Assembly (NCBI GenBank): GCA_023411445.1
Contig: JAEYOT010000547.1
Span: forward strand, 1 to 6,194
Direction of reading: 5' to 3'
Origin: Pseudomonadota bacterium
GTDB taxonomy: Bacteria > Myxococcota_A > Polyangia > Polyangiales > Polyangiaceae
DNA length: 6,194 bases
Shown here: one piece after another, positions 1 through 5,247 of the stretch
Position numbering within the stretch: the stretch's first letter is position 1
How the letters are laid out: each line of letters begins with the position of its first letter
Translations under genes and position numbers: made by a program
The notes under the pieces: model-generated
Databases searched by the model: none
Told to the model about the DNA's origin: nothing
Seen by the model: only the letters and a program-made list of their open reading frames with translations

Positions 1-119
1 GCGTCACGGAGCCTGTCTTCCAGCGCATCCGCGCCGTGCTGCCGCCGTTTGGCGGGTTCGACCTGTCGCCCATGCTCGTGCTGTTTGCGCTCCGCTTCGC
101 GCGCGGCCTCGTCGGCTGA
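1..119 (+). CDS. YggT family membrane protein, C-terminal fragment
   Basis: This is the last 38 codons of a gene that begins before the window; the reading frame starts at base 3 and ends with TGA at 117-119. The visible protein contains LPPFGGFDLSPM followed by a hydrophobic stretch (LVLFALRFARGLVG). That is the hallmark of YggT-family integral membrane proteins: a Pro-Pro-x-Gly-Gly-x-Asp-x-Ser-Pro turn leading into a transmembrane helix. YggT proteins are small inner-membrane proteins of poorly defined role, often near pyrroline-5-carboxylate reductase or cell-division genes; here the upstream context is not visible. The family call rests on one motif and its position at the C-terminus. The frame has no start codon inside the window. 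Confidence 0.72.
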   Translation, partial: VTEPVFQRIRAVLPPFGGFDLSPMLVLFALRFARGLVG

Positions 120-198
120 CGGCGGGATGGCATCCGCGCCGTGCCGGGCCGCCCCGGTGGCTGTGCCCTGACCCACTCTCGTGAAAGACTCCCTCGGC

Positions 199-744
199 AT
201 GAGGGAGCTCATCTTCGTGCGCCACGGGCAATACGACGTCGAATCCGGTGAGCTCACGGCGCTCGGCCGGCGCCAAGCGGCCGCGGTCGCGACCGCTCTC
301 CGCGGACAGAAGCTGGCAGCCATTCATTGCAGCACCCTGCCGCGCGCGCGAGAGACAGCCGAGATCATCCAGCGCGCGCTGCGCATCCGCACCACCATCC
401 GCGCGAGCGCCGGCCTGCGCGAAGCCATCCCGACGCCGGTCACCGGTTTCACCACCCGCGCTGACGTGCCGGAGATCCGCAAGAACCTGCTCAAAATGCA
501 GCGGGCCTTCGCGCGGCTGGCTCGACCCGCGCGAGGTCACCGTACGGAGCTGGTGGTGGCGCACGGCAACCTGATTCGCCTCTTCGTCTGCCTAGCGCTC
601 GGCATCAAGCCGACCCTCTGGACCAGGATGCGCATCCACAACGCCAGTATCACCAAGCTGCTGATCAAGGACGAGCCCCGTGAGGTGCTGGCCTCGTTCA
701 ACGAGACCGGGCACCTCTCCGCCAAGTCGCTCACGCTGTTCTGA
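199..744 (+). CDS. Histidine phosphatase family protein (PGAM5-like)
   Basis: This is a histidine phosphatase (phosphoglycerate mutase superfamily) of about 181 residues, likely a cytoplasmic phosphatase acting through a phospho-histidine intermediate. With start ATG 199 the protein opens MRELIFVRHGQYD, placing the catalytic RHG motif at residues 8-10, as is typical. Next come S-T-L-P-R-A-R-E-T-A (residues 45-54, second phosphate-binding Arg), a LRE acid (about residue 75) and VVAHGNLIR with the second catalytic His (about residue 122). The late NASITKLLI and FNETGHL segments resemble short PGAM5-type protein phosphatases more than glycolytic mutases; the substrate is unknown. A GTG at 181 in frame would add six residues (KDSLG plus Met). 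Neither start has a good Shine-Dalgarno, and I prefer 199 on family spacing. The gene ends directly against the stop codon of the convergent lipoprotein gene. Confidence 0.9.
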   Translation: MRELIFVRHGQYDVESGELTALGRRQAAAVATALRGQKLAAIHCSTLPRARETAEIIQRALRIRTTIRASAGLREAIPTPVTGFTTRADVPEIRKNLLKMQRAFARLARPARGHRTELVVAHGNLIRLFVCLALGIKPTLWTRMRIHNASITKLLIKDEPREVLASFNETGHLSAKSLTLF

Positions 745-1785
745 CTACTTCACGACGATGGTGAAGGTCGTCGTCACGGGGGTGTGGGTGTAGTCGTTCA
801 CCTTGAACGTGTAGTCGAAGAACTTGCCGACGTCGTCAGGCTTGGCGAAGAACGTCCAGCCGAAGGTGCCGGTACCCCACAGGCCGCCTGAGGCGGGGAT
901 CGGGAGCCAAGCTGGCGCGTCCGAGCTCACCAGATCGATTGAGTACTCGAGCATGTCGGGATCGGGGTCGATGACCGATCCGATGCAATCGAGGTTCGTG
1001 CCCGCCTGGATCTCGATGAGGGTCGAGCCCTTGGCCTGGCCGCAGTCGACGCTCAGCGTGGGAGCGTCCGGTACGCCGTCGTCGGCTGCGACGGGGATGC
1101 TCACGGGATGCCGCGCCGTTTCGGTGCCGTCGCTGGCGACAAGGACAATCGACAGCGTCTTTCCGCCCAAGCCGTCGGTGGCGGCTGTGAAGCCTGCGAA
1201 GGTCAGCGGCAGCGGCTGCGCACCGTCGGGCCAAATGAGCTGAGGTTGCGGTCCATTCGGGTCGCAGTCGACCGGCTGGCCCTTGGAGTCTTCGCAGCTC
1301 AGCGTCGCTGACTGCCCAGCCTTGCCCAGGATCTCGAAGCGGCACTCGACGTACTGGCCTTCCGTCACTTCACTCAGACCAAGCTCGTCGTGCACGCACG
1401 CCACGTTGGCGAAGCGCAGCGCGTCGGGGTCCGGCGGCTCCGCGGTATCGCCACCTGCGCCGCCTGCGCCACCCGCGCTGGCACCAGCTTCGTTGTCGTC
1501 CGCTTCGTCGCCTGAAGCCGTGCCGCCCGCGCCGCCCTCCGCCGCGCCGGCACCCTTACCGTTCCCGCTCCGCTGGTTGCCCTTGCTAGCAGCTCCGGCA
1601 CCACCCGCGCCGTCGTCGCTCGGCTCATCGACTCCCTCTTCGCCGGCGCCCGCCGCGGCCTCCTGCGCGGCTGCATGCCCTTGGTACGATCCATCGCCAC
1701 AACCCACGAGCGCCGCGAGCGCGACGCCCGACACGACGAGACCTACGGACGCCGACGAGAGAGAAGCCTTGAAACTGCGAGACAT
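745..1785 (-). CDS. Lipoprotein with Gly/Ala-rich linker and two Ig-like repeats
   Basis: This predicted 346-residue lipoprotein is of unknown function. ATG 1785 is preferred over an in-frame ATG at 1803 because AGGAGG (1794-1799) sits 8 nt before it, and the proposed sigma-54 transcript start (about 1801) would exclude the upstream ATG. The signal peptide ends in a lipobox, Leu-Val-Gly-Cys29. Residues about 30-118 form a low-complexity Gly/Ala/Asp/Glu linker. Two beta-sandwich-like units follow. Each opens with a hydrophobic strand and a Cys pair (C130/C148, C248/C267), with an extra pair C164/C174 in the first. The second unit contains VIDPDPDMLEYSI and ends in YTFKVNDYTHTPVTTTFTIVV, reminiscent of Ig/cadherin-like extracellular folds. 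The six mature cysteines could form three disulphides outside the cytoplasm. No catalytic motif is seen. A structural or binding role at the cell surface is inference. Confidence 0.85.
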   Translation of the reverse strand: MSRSFKASLSSASVGLVVSGVALAALVGCGDGSYQGHAAAQEAAAGAGEEGVDEPSDDGAGGAGAASKGNQRSGNGKGAGAAEGGAGGTASGDEADDNEAGASAGGAGGAGGDTAEPPDPDALRFANVACVHDELGLSEVTEGQYVECRFEILGKAGQSATLSCEDSKGQPVDCDPNGPQPQLIWPDGAQPLPLTFAGFTAATDGLGGKTLSIVLVASDGTETARHPVSIPVAADDGVPDAPTLSVDCGQAKGSTLIEIQAGTNLDCIGSVIDPDPDMLEYSIDLVSSDAPAWLPIPASGGLWGTGTFGWTFFAKPDDVGKFFDYTFKVNDYTHTPVTTTFTIVVK

Positions 1786-1793
1786 GCTGAGAA

Positions 1794-1799
1794 CCTCCT
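1794..1799 (-). promoter_or_regulatory. Shine-Dalgarno deciding the lipoprotein start
   Basis: On the minus strand this reads AGGAGG, a perfect anti-SD match, 8 nt before ATG 1785. An in-frame ATG at 1803 lies upstream of it and has no such site, so the shorter start is the likely one. Confidence 0.88.
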
Positions 1800-1811
1800 G
1801 CATGGCCCATC

Positions 1812-1827
1812 AGCAATCGCCATGCCG
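1812..1827 (-). promoter_or_regulatory. Sigma-54 (RpoN) -24/-12 promoter for the lipoprotein gene
   Basis: On the minus strand the element reads CGGCATGGCGATTGCT. Against the RpoN consensus TGGCACG-N4-TTGCW it keeps the invariant GG (1825-1826) and GC (1813-1814) with the exact 10-nt gap. It matches at 10 of 12 defined positions; the deviations are the first T (C here) and the C of CACG (T here, a common variant). Placing the C of the GC at -12 puts +1 near 1801. That leaves a leader of about 16 nt which contains the whole Shine-Dalgarno and starts below the unwanted ATG at 1803. The agreement of promoter, leader and start codon, plus palindromes at activator distance, makes chance unlikely. 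There is no experimental support. Confidence 0.75.
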
Positions 1828-1866
1828 CCGCAGATCTCCGTGAAAAGCCGCAGACTGGCGCTGCGC

Positions 1867-1888
1867 GTTGTGCAGCGCGCTGCACAAC
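1867..1888. promoter_or_regulatory. 22-bp perfect palindrome, promoter-proximal putative activator site
   Basis: Each arm is GTTGTGCAGCG, and the second half is its exact reverse complement, giving 22 bp without mismatch. The core TGTGCA-N6-TGCACA (1869-1886) recurs at 1909-1926. Its centre lies about 76 bp upstream of the proposed sigma-54 start of the lipoprotein gene, a usual position for an enhancer-binding activator dimer. As an RNA it would fold with essentially no loop, so a protein-binding site is more likely than a terminator. The protein that binds is unknown; the spacing (TGT-N12-ACA) does not fit the NifA consensus TGT-N10-ACA. Confidence 0.75.
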
Positions 1889-1908
1889 CGAGCGTCGCCG
1901 TTCGCTGC

Positions 1909-1926
1909 TGTGCAGCGAGATGCACA
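1909..1926. promoter_or_regulatory. Second copy of TGTGCA-N6-TGCACA, promoter-distal putative activator site
   Basis: The site reads TGTGCAGCGAGATGCACA. Its six-base arms are identical to those of the site at 1869-1886, and the first three spacer bases (GCG) are shared. The two sites are exactly 40 bp apart, close to four helical turns. This one is centred about 116 bp upstream of the proposed sigma-54 start. Paired sites are typical of sigma-54 activators that bind as cooperating dimers. Confidence 0.7.
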
Positions 1927-1983
1927 CCCCAAGCAGTGAGCGTGCGCGAGGCGTTCTCAGCGTTCGTTGCGCCAGCTGCGAGA

Positions 1984-2002
1984 GCGGACATTCAATGTCC
2001 GC
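1984..2002. promoter_or_regulatory. 19-bp palindrome, putative repressor operator near the FHA-like gene
   Basis: The site reads GCGGACATT, a single central C, then AATGTCCGC: nine perfect base pairs around one base. It differs in sequence from the TGTGCA pair, so it should bind another protein. The length and near-continuous symmetry resemble operators of TetR-type dimeric repressors, which is only an analogy. It is centred 88 bp before the start codon of the plus-strand gene at 2081, and just upstream of an A-rich patch that could belong to that gene's promoter. No regulator gene lies in the window to match it. Confidence 0.5.
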
Positions 2003-2080
2003 CCCAGCGAGCCTTGAAAGAAGAAATAAGCGGATCCGGCGTAGGATGGAGCACACAAGCACAATACGGAGGAACGCCGA

Positions 2081-2476
2081 ATGACGAACGTTCAGGGTCG
2101 GATTTGGGTCGAGCTGCGTTTCCTGGGTCGCGGGTCGCTGTTCGAGATGGCGGACGGTGGTCGCCCGCTCGGCATCGGCTCAGGCTTGTGCTCGGACCTG
2201 CGTATCGACAGCGCAGGCGTGGCGCTGGCTCACCTCGAGCTGGCTCGCCGAGGCGATGAGGTTTGGCTGCTGCTGCGTGGTAACGGGGACGTGCGCATGA
2301 ACGCGGCGCACGTTGGCGCGGCTTGTCCGGTGCCGCGTCGTGCCGTGATCGAGTTTCTGGATCTCGAGATCGAAGTGCTGTTGCACACGGAAGCGCCCTC
2401 GCCGTTTCCGCGACGGCCTGCGGACGATAATGTGTACGAAGCGCCGCCGGTCACGTTGAGCGCGCGCTGGCTCTGA
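2081..2476 (+). CDS. Small degenerate FHA-domain-like protein
   Basis: The 131-residue product has an FHA-like pattern over residues about 9-101. It contains PLGIGSGLCSDLRID (29-43), VALAHLEL (47-54), VWLLLRGNGDVRMN (61-74) and a final strand pair, VIEFLDLEIEVLL. This corresponds to the canonical series GR-x-x-x-(N/D)-hydrophobic, SxxH, NG...N and terminal beta-strands. The conserved Arg of the GR motif appears to be Ile32 and the Ser of SxxH to be Ala48, while His51 is kept. Phosphothreonine binding may therefore be weakened or lost. The tail from about residue 103 is Pro/Ala-rich and has no recognised domain. ATG 2081 follows CGGAGGA with 7-nt spacing. No signal peptide is visible, so the protein is probably cytoplasmic. 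In myxobacteria FHA domains occur with kinases and sigma-54 activators, but no partner is encoded here. Confidence 0.68.
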   Translation: MTNVQGRIWVELRFLGRGSLFEMADGGRPLGIGSGLCSDLRIDSAGVALAHLELARRGDEVWLLLRGNGDVRMNAAHVGAACPVPRRAVIEFLDLEIEVLLHTEAPSPFPRRPADDNVYEAPPVTLSARWL

Positions 2477-2498
2477 GGCGACCGCGGCCCGCCGACCC

Positions 2499-3350
2499 TT
2501 ACTGGGTCTGCACCTCGAAGTGATTGATCCAGGTCGTTCCGACTCCACCCATCACCTCGTTGCCAAACTCCACACTGGCGATGTAGTGGGCCGGGTCCAC
2601 CAAGTTCCGCTCCACGAGCACGCGCATGAAGGCGGGAATGTCCAGAGAACCTTGCAGATTGGGCTCGATGAGCTGAAAGGAGATGAGGCGCCAGCTCACG
2701 GCCGCGGCACCGCTGGCGTTGGCGTTGTCTAGCGACCACAGGTCGTACTTGTCGCCGCCAATCTCCAGGCCTTGGGCGATGCGGGCGCCGGCAGGCTGGG
2801 CCACGCCGCCGTAATCAACCCAGAACATCACCTCGGCGCTGATGGATTCAGGAGCAGCGGCCCCGTTCTTCACGCCGCGCCGCGTGACCCACACCTCGTG
2901 CGCCAAGTTGAAGCTACCGTTCACCTCGCTGTCCACGTCGTAGACGACCGTGAGCTTCCGTAGGTCCGAGATGCGAACGGGTAGCGACGGGTGCGTCGTC
3001 TTCCCTCCGCTCCAAGGCTTCCAGCCGAAGATGACCTCGGGATACGAGAAGACGCTCGAGTCGGTTCCCGGGAAGTTCCAGGACCAACCGCGCTGCTTCT
3101 TCCCGCTCACCGTGCGCTCGAGCAAGCACTGCTCAAAGCGACCTTTCGACTTGCCGGAGCCCCATTGATTGTTCTCGTACACATAGGGACCGTCGCCGAC
3201 CGTGTACCCATTGTTGCAGTTGCTCTCCACACCGGCGACCAGCCTGCCCGGAGCGTGCCAAGCGTCCTTGCGCACGCGACACCCCGACAGCGCGAGGACC
3301 CCCAGAGCGAAGGCGAGCGTGAGCGAGACCGATCCGCGAGCAGTAAGCAT
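2499..3350 (-). CDS. GH12 family glycoside hydrolase lipoprotein (beta-1,4-glucanase or xyloglucanase)
   Basis: This predicted lipid-anchored retaining endo-beta-glucanase has 283 residues. The signal peptide ends in Leu-Ser-Gly-Cys24, which is lipidated in the typical way. GH12 motifs follow in order: YVYENNQWG (56-64), a Cys pair C45/C75, FSYPEVIFGW (101-110), LPVRIS (123-128) and AHEVWV (150-155). AEVMFWVDYGG (172-182) carries the likely nucleophile Glu173, and EFGNEVMGG (261-269) carries the likely acid/base Glu265. The mature length of about 260 residues suits a single catalytic domain with no carbohydrate-binding module. GH12 enzymes cleave beta-1,4-glucan or xyloglucan; the exact substrate cannot be read here. 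ATG 3350 has no clear Shine-Dalgarno (upstream reads ACGCTGCCGGC), but the signal peptide fits this start. The gene lies 70 bp downstream of the prenyltransferase gene on the same strand, and that gap contains a small palindrome (3394-3405). Confidence 0.85.
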   Translation of the reverse strand: MLTARGSVSLTLAFALGVLALSGCRVRKDAWHAPGRLVAGVESNCNNGYTVGDGPYVYENNQWGSGKSKGRFEQCLLERTVSGKKQRGWSWNFPGTDSSVFSYPEVIFGWKPWSGGKTTHPSLPVRISDLRKLTVVYDVDSEVNGSFNLAHEVWVTRRGVKNGAAAPESISAEVMFWVDYGGVAQPAGARIAQGLEIGGDKYDLWSLDNANASGAAAVSWRLISFQLIEPNLQGSLDIPAFMRVLVERNLVDPAHYIASVEFGNEVMGGVGTTWINHFEVQTQ

Positions 3351-3420
3351 GCCGGCAGCGTAACCCGGTTCTGGCGTCGCGACATGCGCCCGTTCGCTGC
3401 AGCGATGTCGGCCGCAATCC

Positions 3421-4314
3421 TCAGCTCAGCGCGACCAAGCCCAGCATGAACAAGATGTCGGAGCTCTCGATGACGCCGCTACTCACTGCCTGGCTCGGCT
3501 GAAGCCTGGCGATAGAAAGCCAGACGACGGCAGGATAGCCGAGGGCCAGCGCGCCGAGGATCGCCAGGTGCGGCGCGTCCAGCACGCCCCGTGCGAAGGC
3601 GGCGCATAGAAACGCGGTCCAAAGCACCATCAGGACCATGGTGCCGCGAAAGCAGCGCTCGGCACCGAACCGTACCGGCAGCGTATTCACGTTGCACGCG
3701 CGGTCGCCCGGCTCGTCCCGGACGTCGCAGAACAGCGAGTTGACGGCTACCAGCAGCGCATAGGATACCCCGACGATCCCCACGCGCGCAGGGGCCGCTG
3801 GCGCCGTTTCGAGATCGAGCACCGGGCACCAGAACGCGGCGGCTGCCCACGTCGCGCCGATGGTCAGGTTCTTGACCAGCAGGATGTCCTTCAGCCTGAC
3901 CGGTGGCCGGCCGCCGCGTAGCGGATGGGGGATGACGCGGAACGAGTACACGAGTCCAACACTCAGGATCACGGCGTACGCACGGTGAAGCCGGTGCTGC
4001 AGAGCTAGCAGCAGGCCCGCAACGACGATGCCGCATCCCGACAGCGCGAGCGTCCACACCGCGTGGCGCCGCAGGGCGTCCGCCTTCGCCGCGTTGTTGG
4101 CCACGTCCTCCACGCTGTCGCTGAGCCCATTGGCGGCGTAAATGAAGAGCGCGAGCGAGGCCACCATCAGCATGGTGGAGTAGCGCACGCCCCGGCCCAG
4201 ATACAGCTGCGCGCCCAGCACGACGCTCGCAGCGACAGCCGGCATGAGCAGCAGGAGCAGCAGAGCAGCTACCCGATTGACGAAGCCCCCCGCGTCGACG
4301 TTCGCACTCCCCAT
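3421..4314 (-). CDS. UbiA-family prenyltransferase
   Basis: This is an integral membrane protein of 297 residues, the usual UbiA size, with about eight hydrophobic segments. UbiA enzymes transfer an isoprenoid chain to an aromatic or other acceptor at the membrane. The first Asp-rich motif reads NGLSDSVED (62-70): Asn62, Asp66 and Asp70 are kept, but Gly63 stands where NDxxDxxxD has Asp. The second motif is CDVRDEPGD (196-204), followed by NTLPVRFGAER, the normal D-x-x-D...TLPV pattern. Between them lie YSFRVIPHPL and RLKDILLVKNLTIGATW, a familiar inter-motif stretch. ATG 4314 is the first plausible start; the open frame continues upstream only as the shadow of the next gene. The Shine-Dalgarno is weak. 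The substrate is not predictable, since no quinone, haem, carotenoid or lipid-synthesis neighbour is visible. It may be cotranscribed with the upstream membrane-protein gene (95-bp gap). Confidence 0.82.
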   Translation of the reverse strand: MGSANVDAGGFVNRVAALLLLLLMPAVAASVVLGAQLYLGRGVRYSTMLMVASLALFIYAANGLSDSVEDVANNAAKADALRRHAVWTLALSGCGIVVAGLLLALQHRLHRAYAVILSVGLVYSFRVIPHPLRGGRPPVRLKDILLVKNLTIGATWAAAAFWCPVLDLETAPAAPARVGIVGVSYALLVAVNSLFCDVRDEPGDRACNVNTLPVRFGAERCFRGTMVLMVLWTAFLCAAFARGVLDAPHLAILGALALGYPAVVWLSIARLQPSQAVSSGVIESSDILFMLGLVALS

Positions 4315-4409
4315 CTCGGAAGTAACTAGTCCGTCAGCGCACGGATGGGCACTCTGATGAGCGCGAAATCGTACGACCGGTCCCTGTCTGACAGGCCGAT
4401 CGCAGGCAG

Positions 4410-4880
4410 CTAAGACTGCGTGCCGTCGAGGGTCGCCTCTTCCAATCGCGTCACCCTGGCGAGAGCTGCGCCGTAAACCAGGTGAGCCAGGATCATCGTG
4501 GTCGGTCGTAGTGGCCGGTCGCGCTGCGGCGGCGGCATCAAGCCCACTGCCGGCAGCCAACCCGCATAGTTCGCGGTCCAGACTCCGAAACCGAACAACG
4601 CTCCACCGGCGCCATGATGCCAGCGTCTCGGCAGCAGCCCCCAGATGCTGCCCATGGTCGCGCCGAAGCCCAGGTGGGCCAGCAAGGCCGCCACGTCCAG
4701 CCGCGAACCCGACGGGGCCAACGGTCCCAGTGGCGCGAGCAGGCGCCGCGTCAGGCGGCGCGGGGGCGGCTCCCCGAGCGCGCCCACCTTCTTTCCCGCC
4801 GCCATCGCGATGGACATCACCACCGTAGCCGCTACGCCTGCTACCGCGCCGCGTGCCAGTTTGTTCAACAAGGAGCTCAT
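4410..4880 (-). CDS. Small four-helix membrane protein, DUF1440/DUF6789-like
   Basis: This 156-residue protein is predicted to span the membrane four times: about residues 9-28, 62-82, 88-112 and 126-143. The stretch VMSIAMAAGKKVGALGEPPPRR (21-42) combines a first helix with a cytoplasm-like basic Gly-Glu-Pro-Pro-Pro-Arg turn. I associate that turn with uncharacterised membrane proteins of the DUF1440/DUF6789 kind; the family name is from memory and tentative. A second familiar piece is MILAHLVYGAALARV (129-143). The start at 4880 is preceded by the purine-rich TGCGAGGGC, a weak ribosome binding site. The protein has no catalytic motif and its function is unknown. It lies upstream of the UbiA-family gene on the same strand with 95 bp between them, so the two may form an operon. 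That gap contains a 13-bp palindrome, CCTGTC-T-GACAGG, at 4383-4395. Confidence 0.78.
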   Translation of the reverse strand: MSSLLNKLARGAVAGVAATVVMSIAMAAGKKVGALGEPPPRRLTRRLLAPLGPLAPSGSRLDVAALLAHLGFGATMGSIWGLLPRRWHHGAGGALFGFGVWTANYAGWLPAVGLMPPPQRDRPLRPTTMILAHLVYGAALARVTRLEEATLDGTQS

Positions 4881-4928
4881 GCCCTCGCACCTTGCAGTTT
4901 GCGTTCCTGCGCGCTCCTCTGCCCGCCG

Positions 4929-5216
4929 TCAGAAGCTCAGGGTCGAGGCTGAGTGACCGTGAGCGAAAATCCGCCGCACAAGAAAAGGCTGTGAGCCACC
5001 GGTGCCAGTATCTTCACCGCTCGCACCACCGTGTGGCTCACGATCCGGCTCACCACCGTCTCCGCCCTGCGCGCTACCGCCAGACTGATCGCCAGCATCA
5101 GCGCCACTGCCTGCCGTCCCGCCAGTCCCACCCGTGCCCGCATCGGAGTAGTCGCGCTCGCTCGAGCACGCGATCGCCACCAGCCGTGACCCCGCCACGA
5201 TTCTGCTCAGCCTCAC
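4929..5216 (-). CDS. Short lipoprotein with Gly-rich tail, possibly a truncated remnant
   Basis: Taking GTG 5216 as start gives 95 residues: MRLSRIVAGSRLVAIACSS, then a run rich in Gly, Asp, Ser and Thr (about residues 20-75) and a short end, SQPFLVRRIFAHGHSASTLSF. The opening looks like a short lipoprotein signal with lipobox Ala-Ile-Ala-Cys17, and the Gly-rich stretch resembles the linker of the larger lipoprotein elsewhere in this window. Here, however, no folded domain follows the linker, and the next gene starts 49 bp after the stop. It may be the surviving 5' end of a deleted or frameshifted lipoprotein gene, or a genuine small lipoprotein. There is no Shine-Dalgarno at this GTG, and the frame is open further upstream to an ATG at 5378, which would add an implausible 54-residue basic leader. 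It lies 31 bp downstream of the unknown gene on the same strand. Confidence 0.5.
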   Translation of the reverse strand: MRLSRIVAGSRLVAIACSSERDYSDAGTGGTGGTAGSGADAGDQSGGSAQGGDGGEPDREPHGGASGEDTGTGGSQPFLVRRIFAHGHSASTLSF

Positions 5217-5247
5217 ACAAGAAGGGGTAACAGCGGCTCCCCCTCGG

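Larger units (their letters stand above)
1786..2080. promoter_or_regulatory. Divergent regulatory region between lipoprotein and FHA-like genes
   Basis: This 295-bp non-coding stretch separates two divergent start codons. It holds a sigma-54-type element (minus strand), two copies of TGTGCA-N6-TGCACA and a third palindrome at 1984-2002, each listed separately. An A-rich patch at 2014-2030 (beginning TTGAAA) stands out in the GC-rich background. It could contribute to a sigma-70-type promoter for the plus-strand gene, but the nearest -10-like hexamer, TAGGAT at 2042-2047, is 22 bp away, too far for a standard promoter. The plus-strand gene has a strong ribosome binding site, CGGAGGA (2067-2073). 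Reading frames through the region have no credible protein content. Confidence 0.75.

Noticed and set aside
144..157. A possible hairpin CCGGG ... CCCGG between the YggT-type gene and the phosphatase gene.
   Set aside because: The stem is only five bases with no downstream T-tract; insufficient for a terminator call.
1283..1843. A 186-codon plus-strand open frame antisense to the lipoprotein linker.
   Set aside because: Its Pro/Ser/Ala-rich content is the expected shadow of Gly/Ala-rich codons on the other strand; the minus-strand frame has a signal peptide, ribosome binding site and domain structure.
3379..3408. Palindrome TCGCTGCAGCGA (3394-3405) nested between short CGACAT/ATGTCG arms in the gap between the UbiA and GH12 genes.
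   Set aside because: It could be a weak hairpin or operator, but there is no T-run for a terminator, the arms are short and GC-rich DNA makes such symmetry common. Not strong enough to list as a feature.
4315..4890. A long minus-strand open frame continuing upstream of the UbiA-family start, giving a 489-residue product.
   Set aside because: The extra N-terminal 192 residues are Arg/Gly/Ala-rich and match no fold. The same DNA encodes a convincing four-helix membrane protein in another frame, so the UbiA gene starts at 4314.
4882..4910. A sigma-54-like match on the minus strand, AGGAACGCAAACTGCA, ahead of the gene starting at 4880.
   Set aside because: It keeps GG and GC at the right spacing but misses three other consensus positions. 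It would place the transcript start about 2 nt before the ATG, leaving no ribosome binding site. Probably chance.
4991..5041. A nine-base inverted repeat, GTGAGCCAC ... GTGGCTCAC, with a 33-base spacer.
   Set aside because: It lies inside the Gly-rich coding tract of the short lipoprotein, where repetitive codons create such matches easily; there is no T-tract or promoter association.
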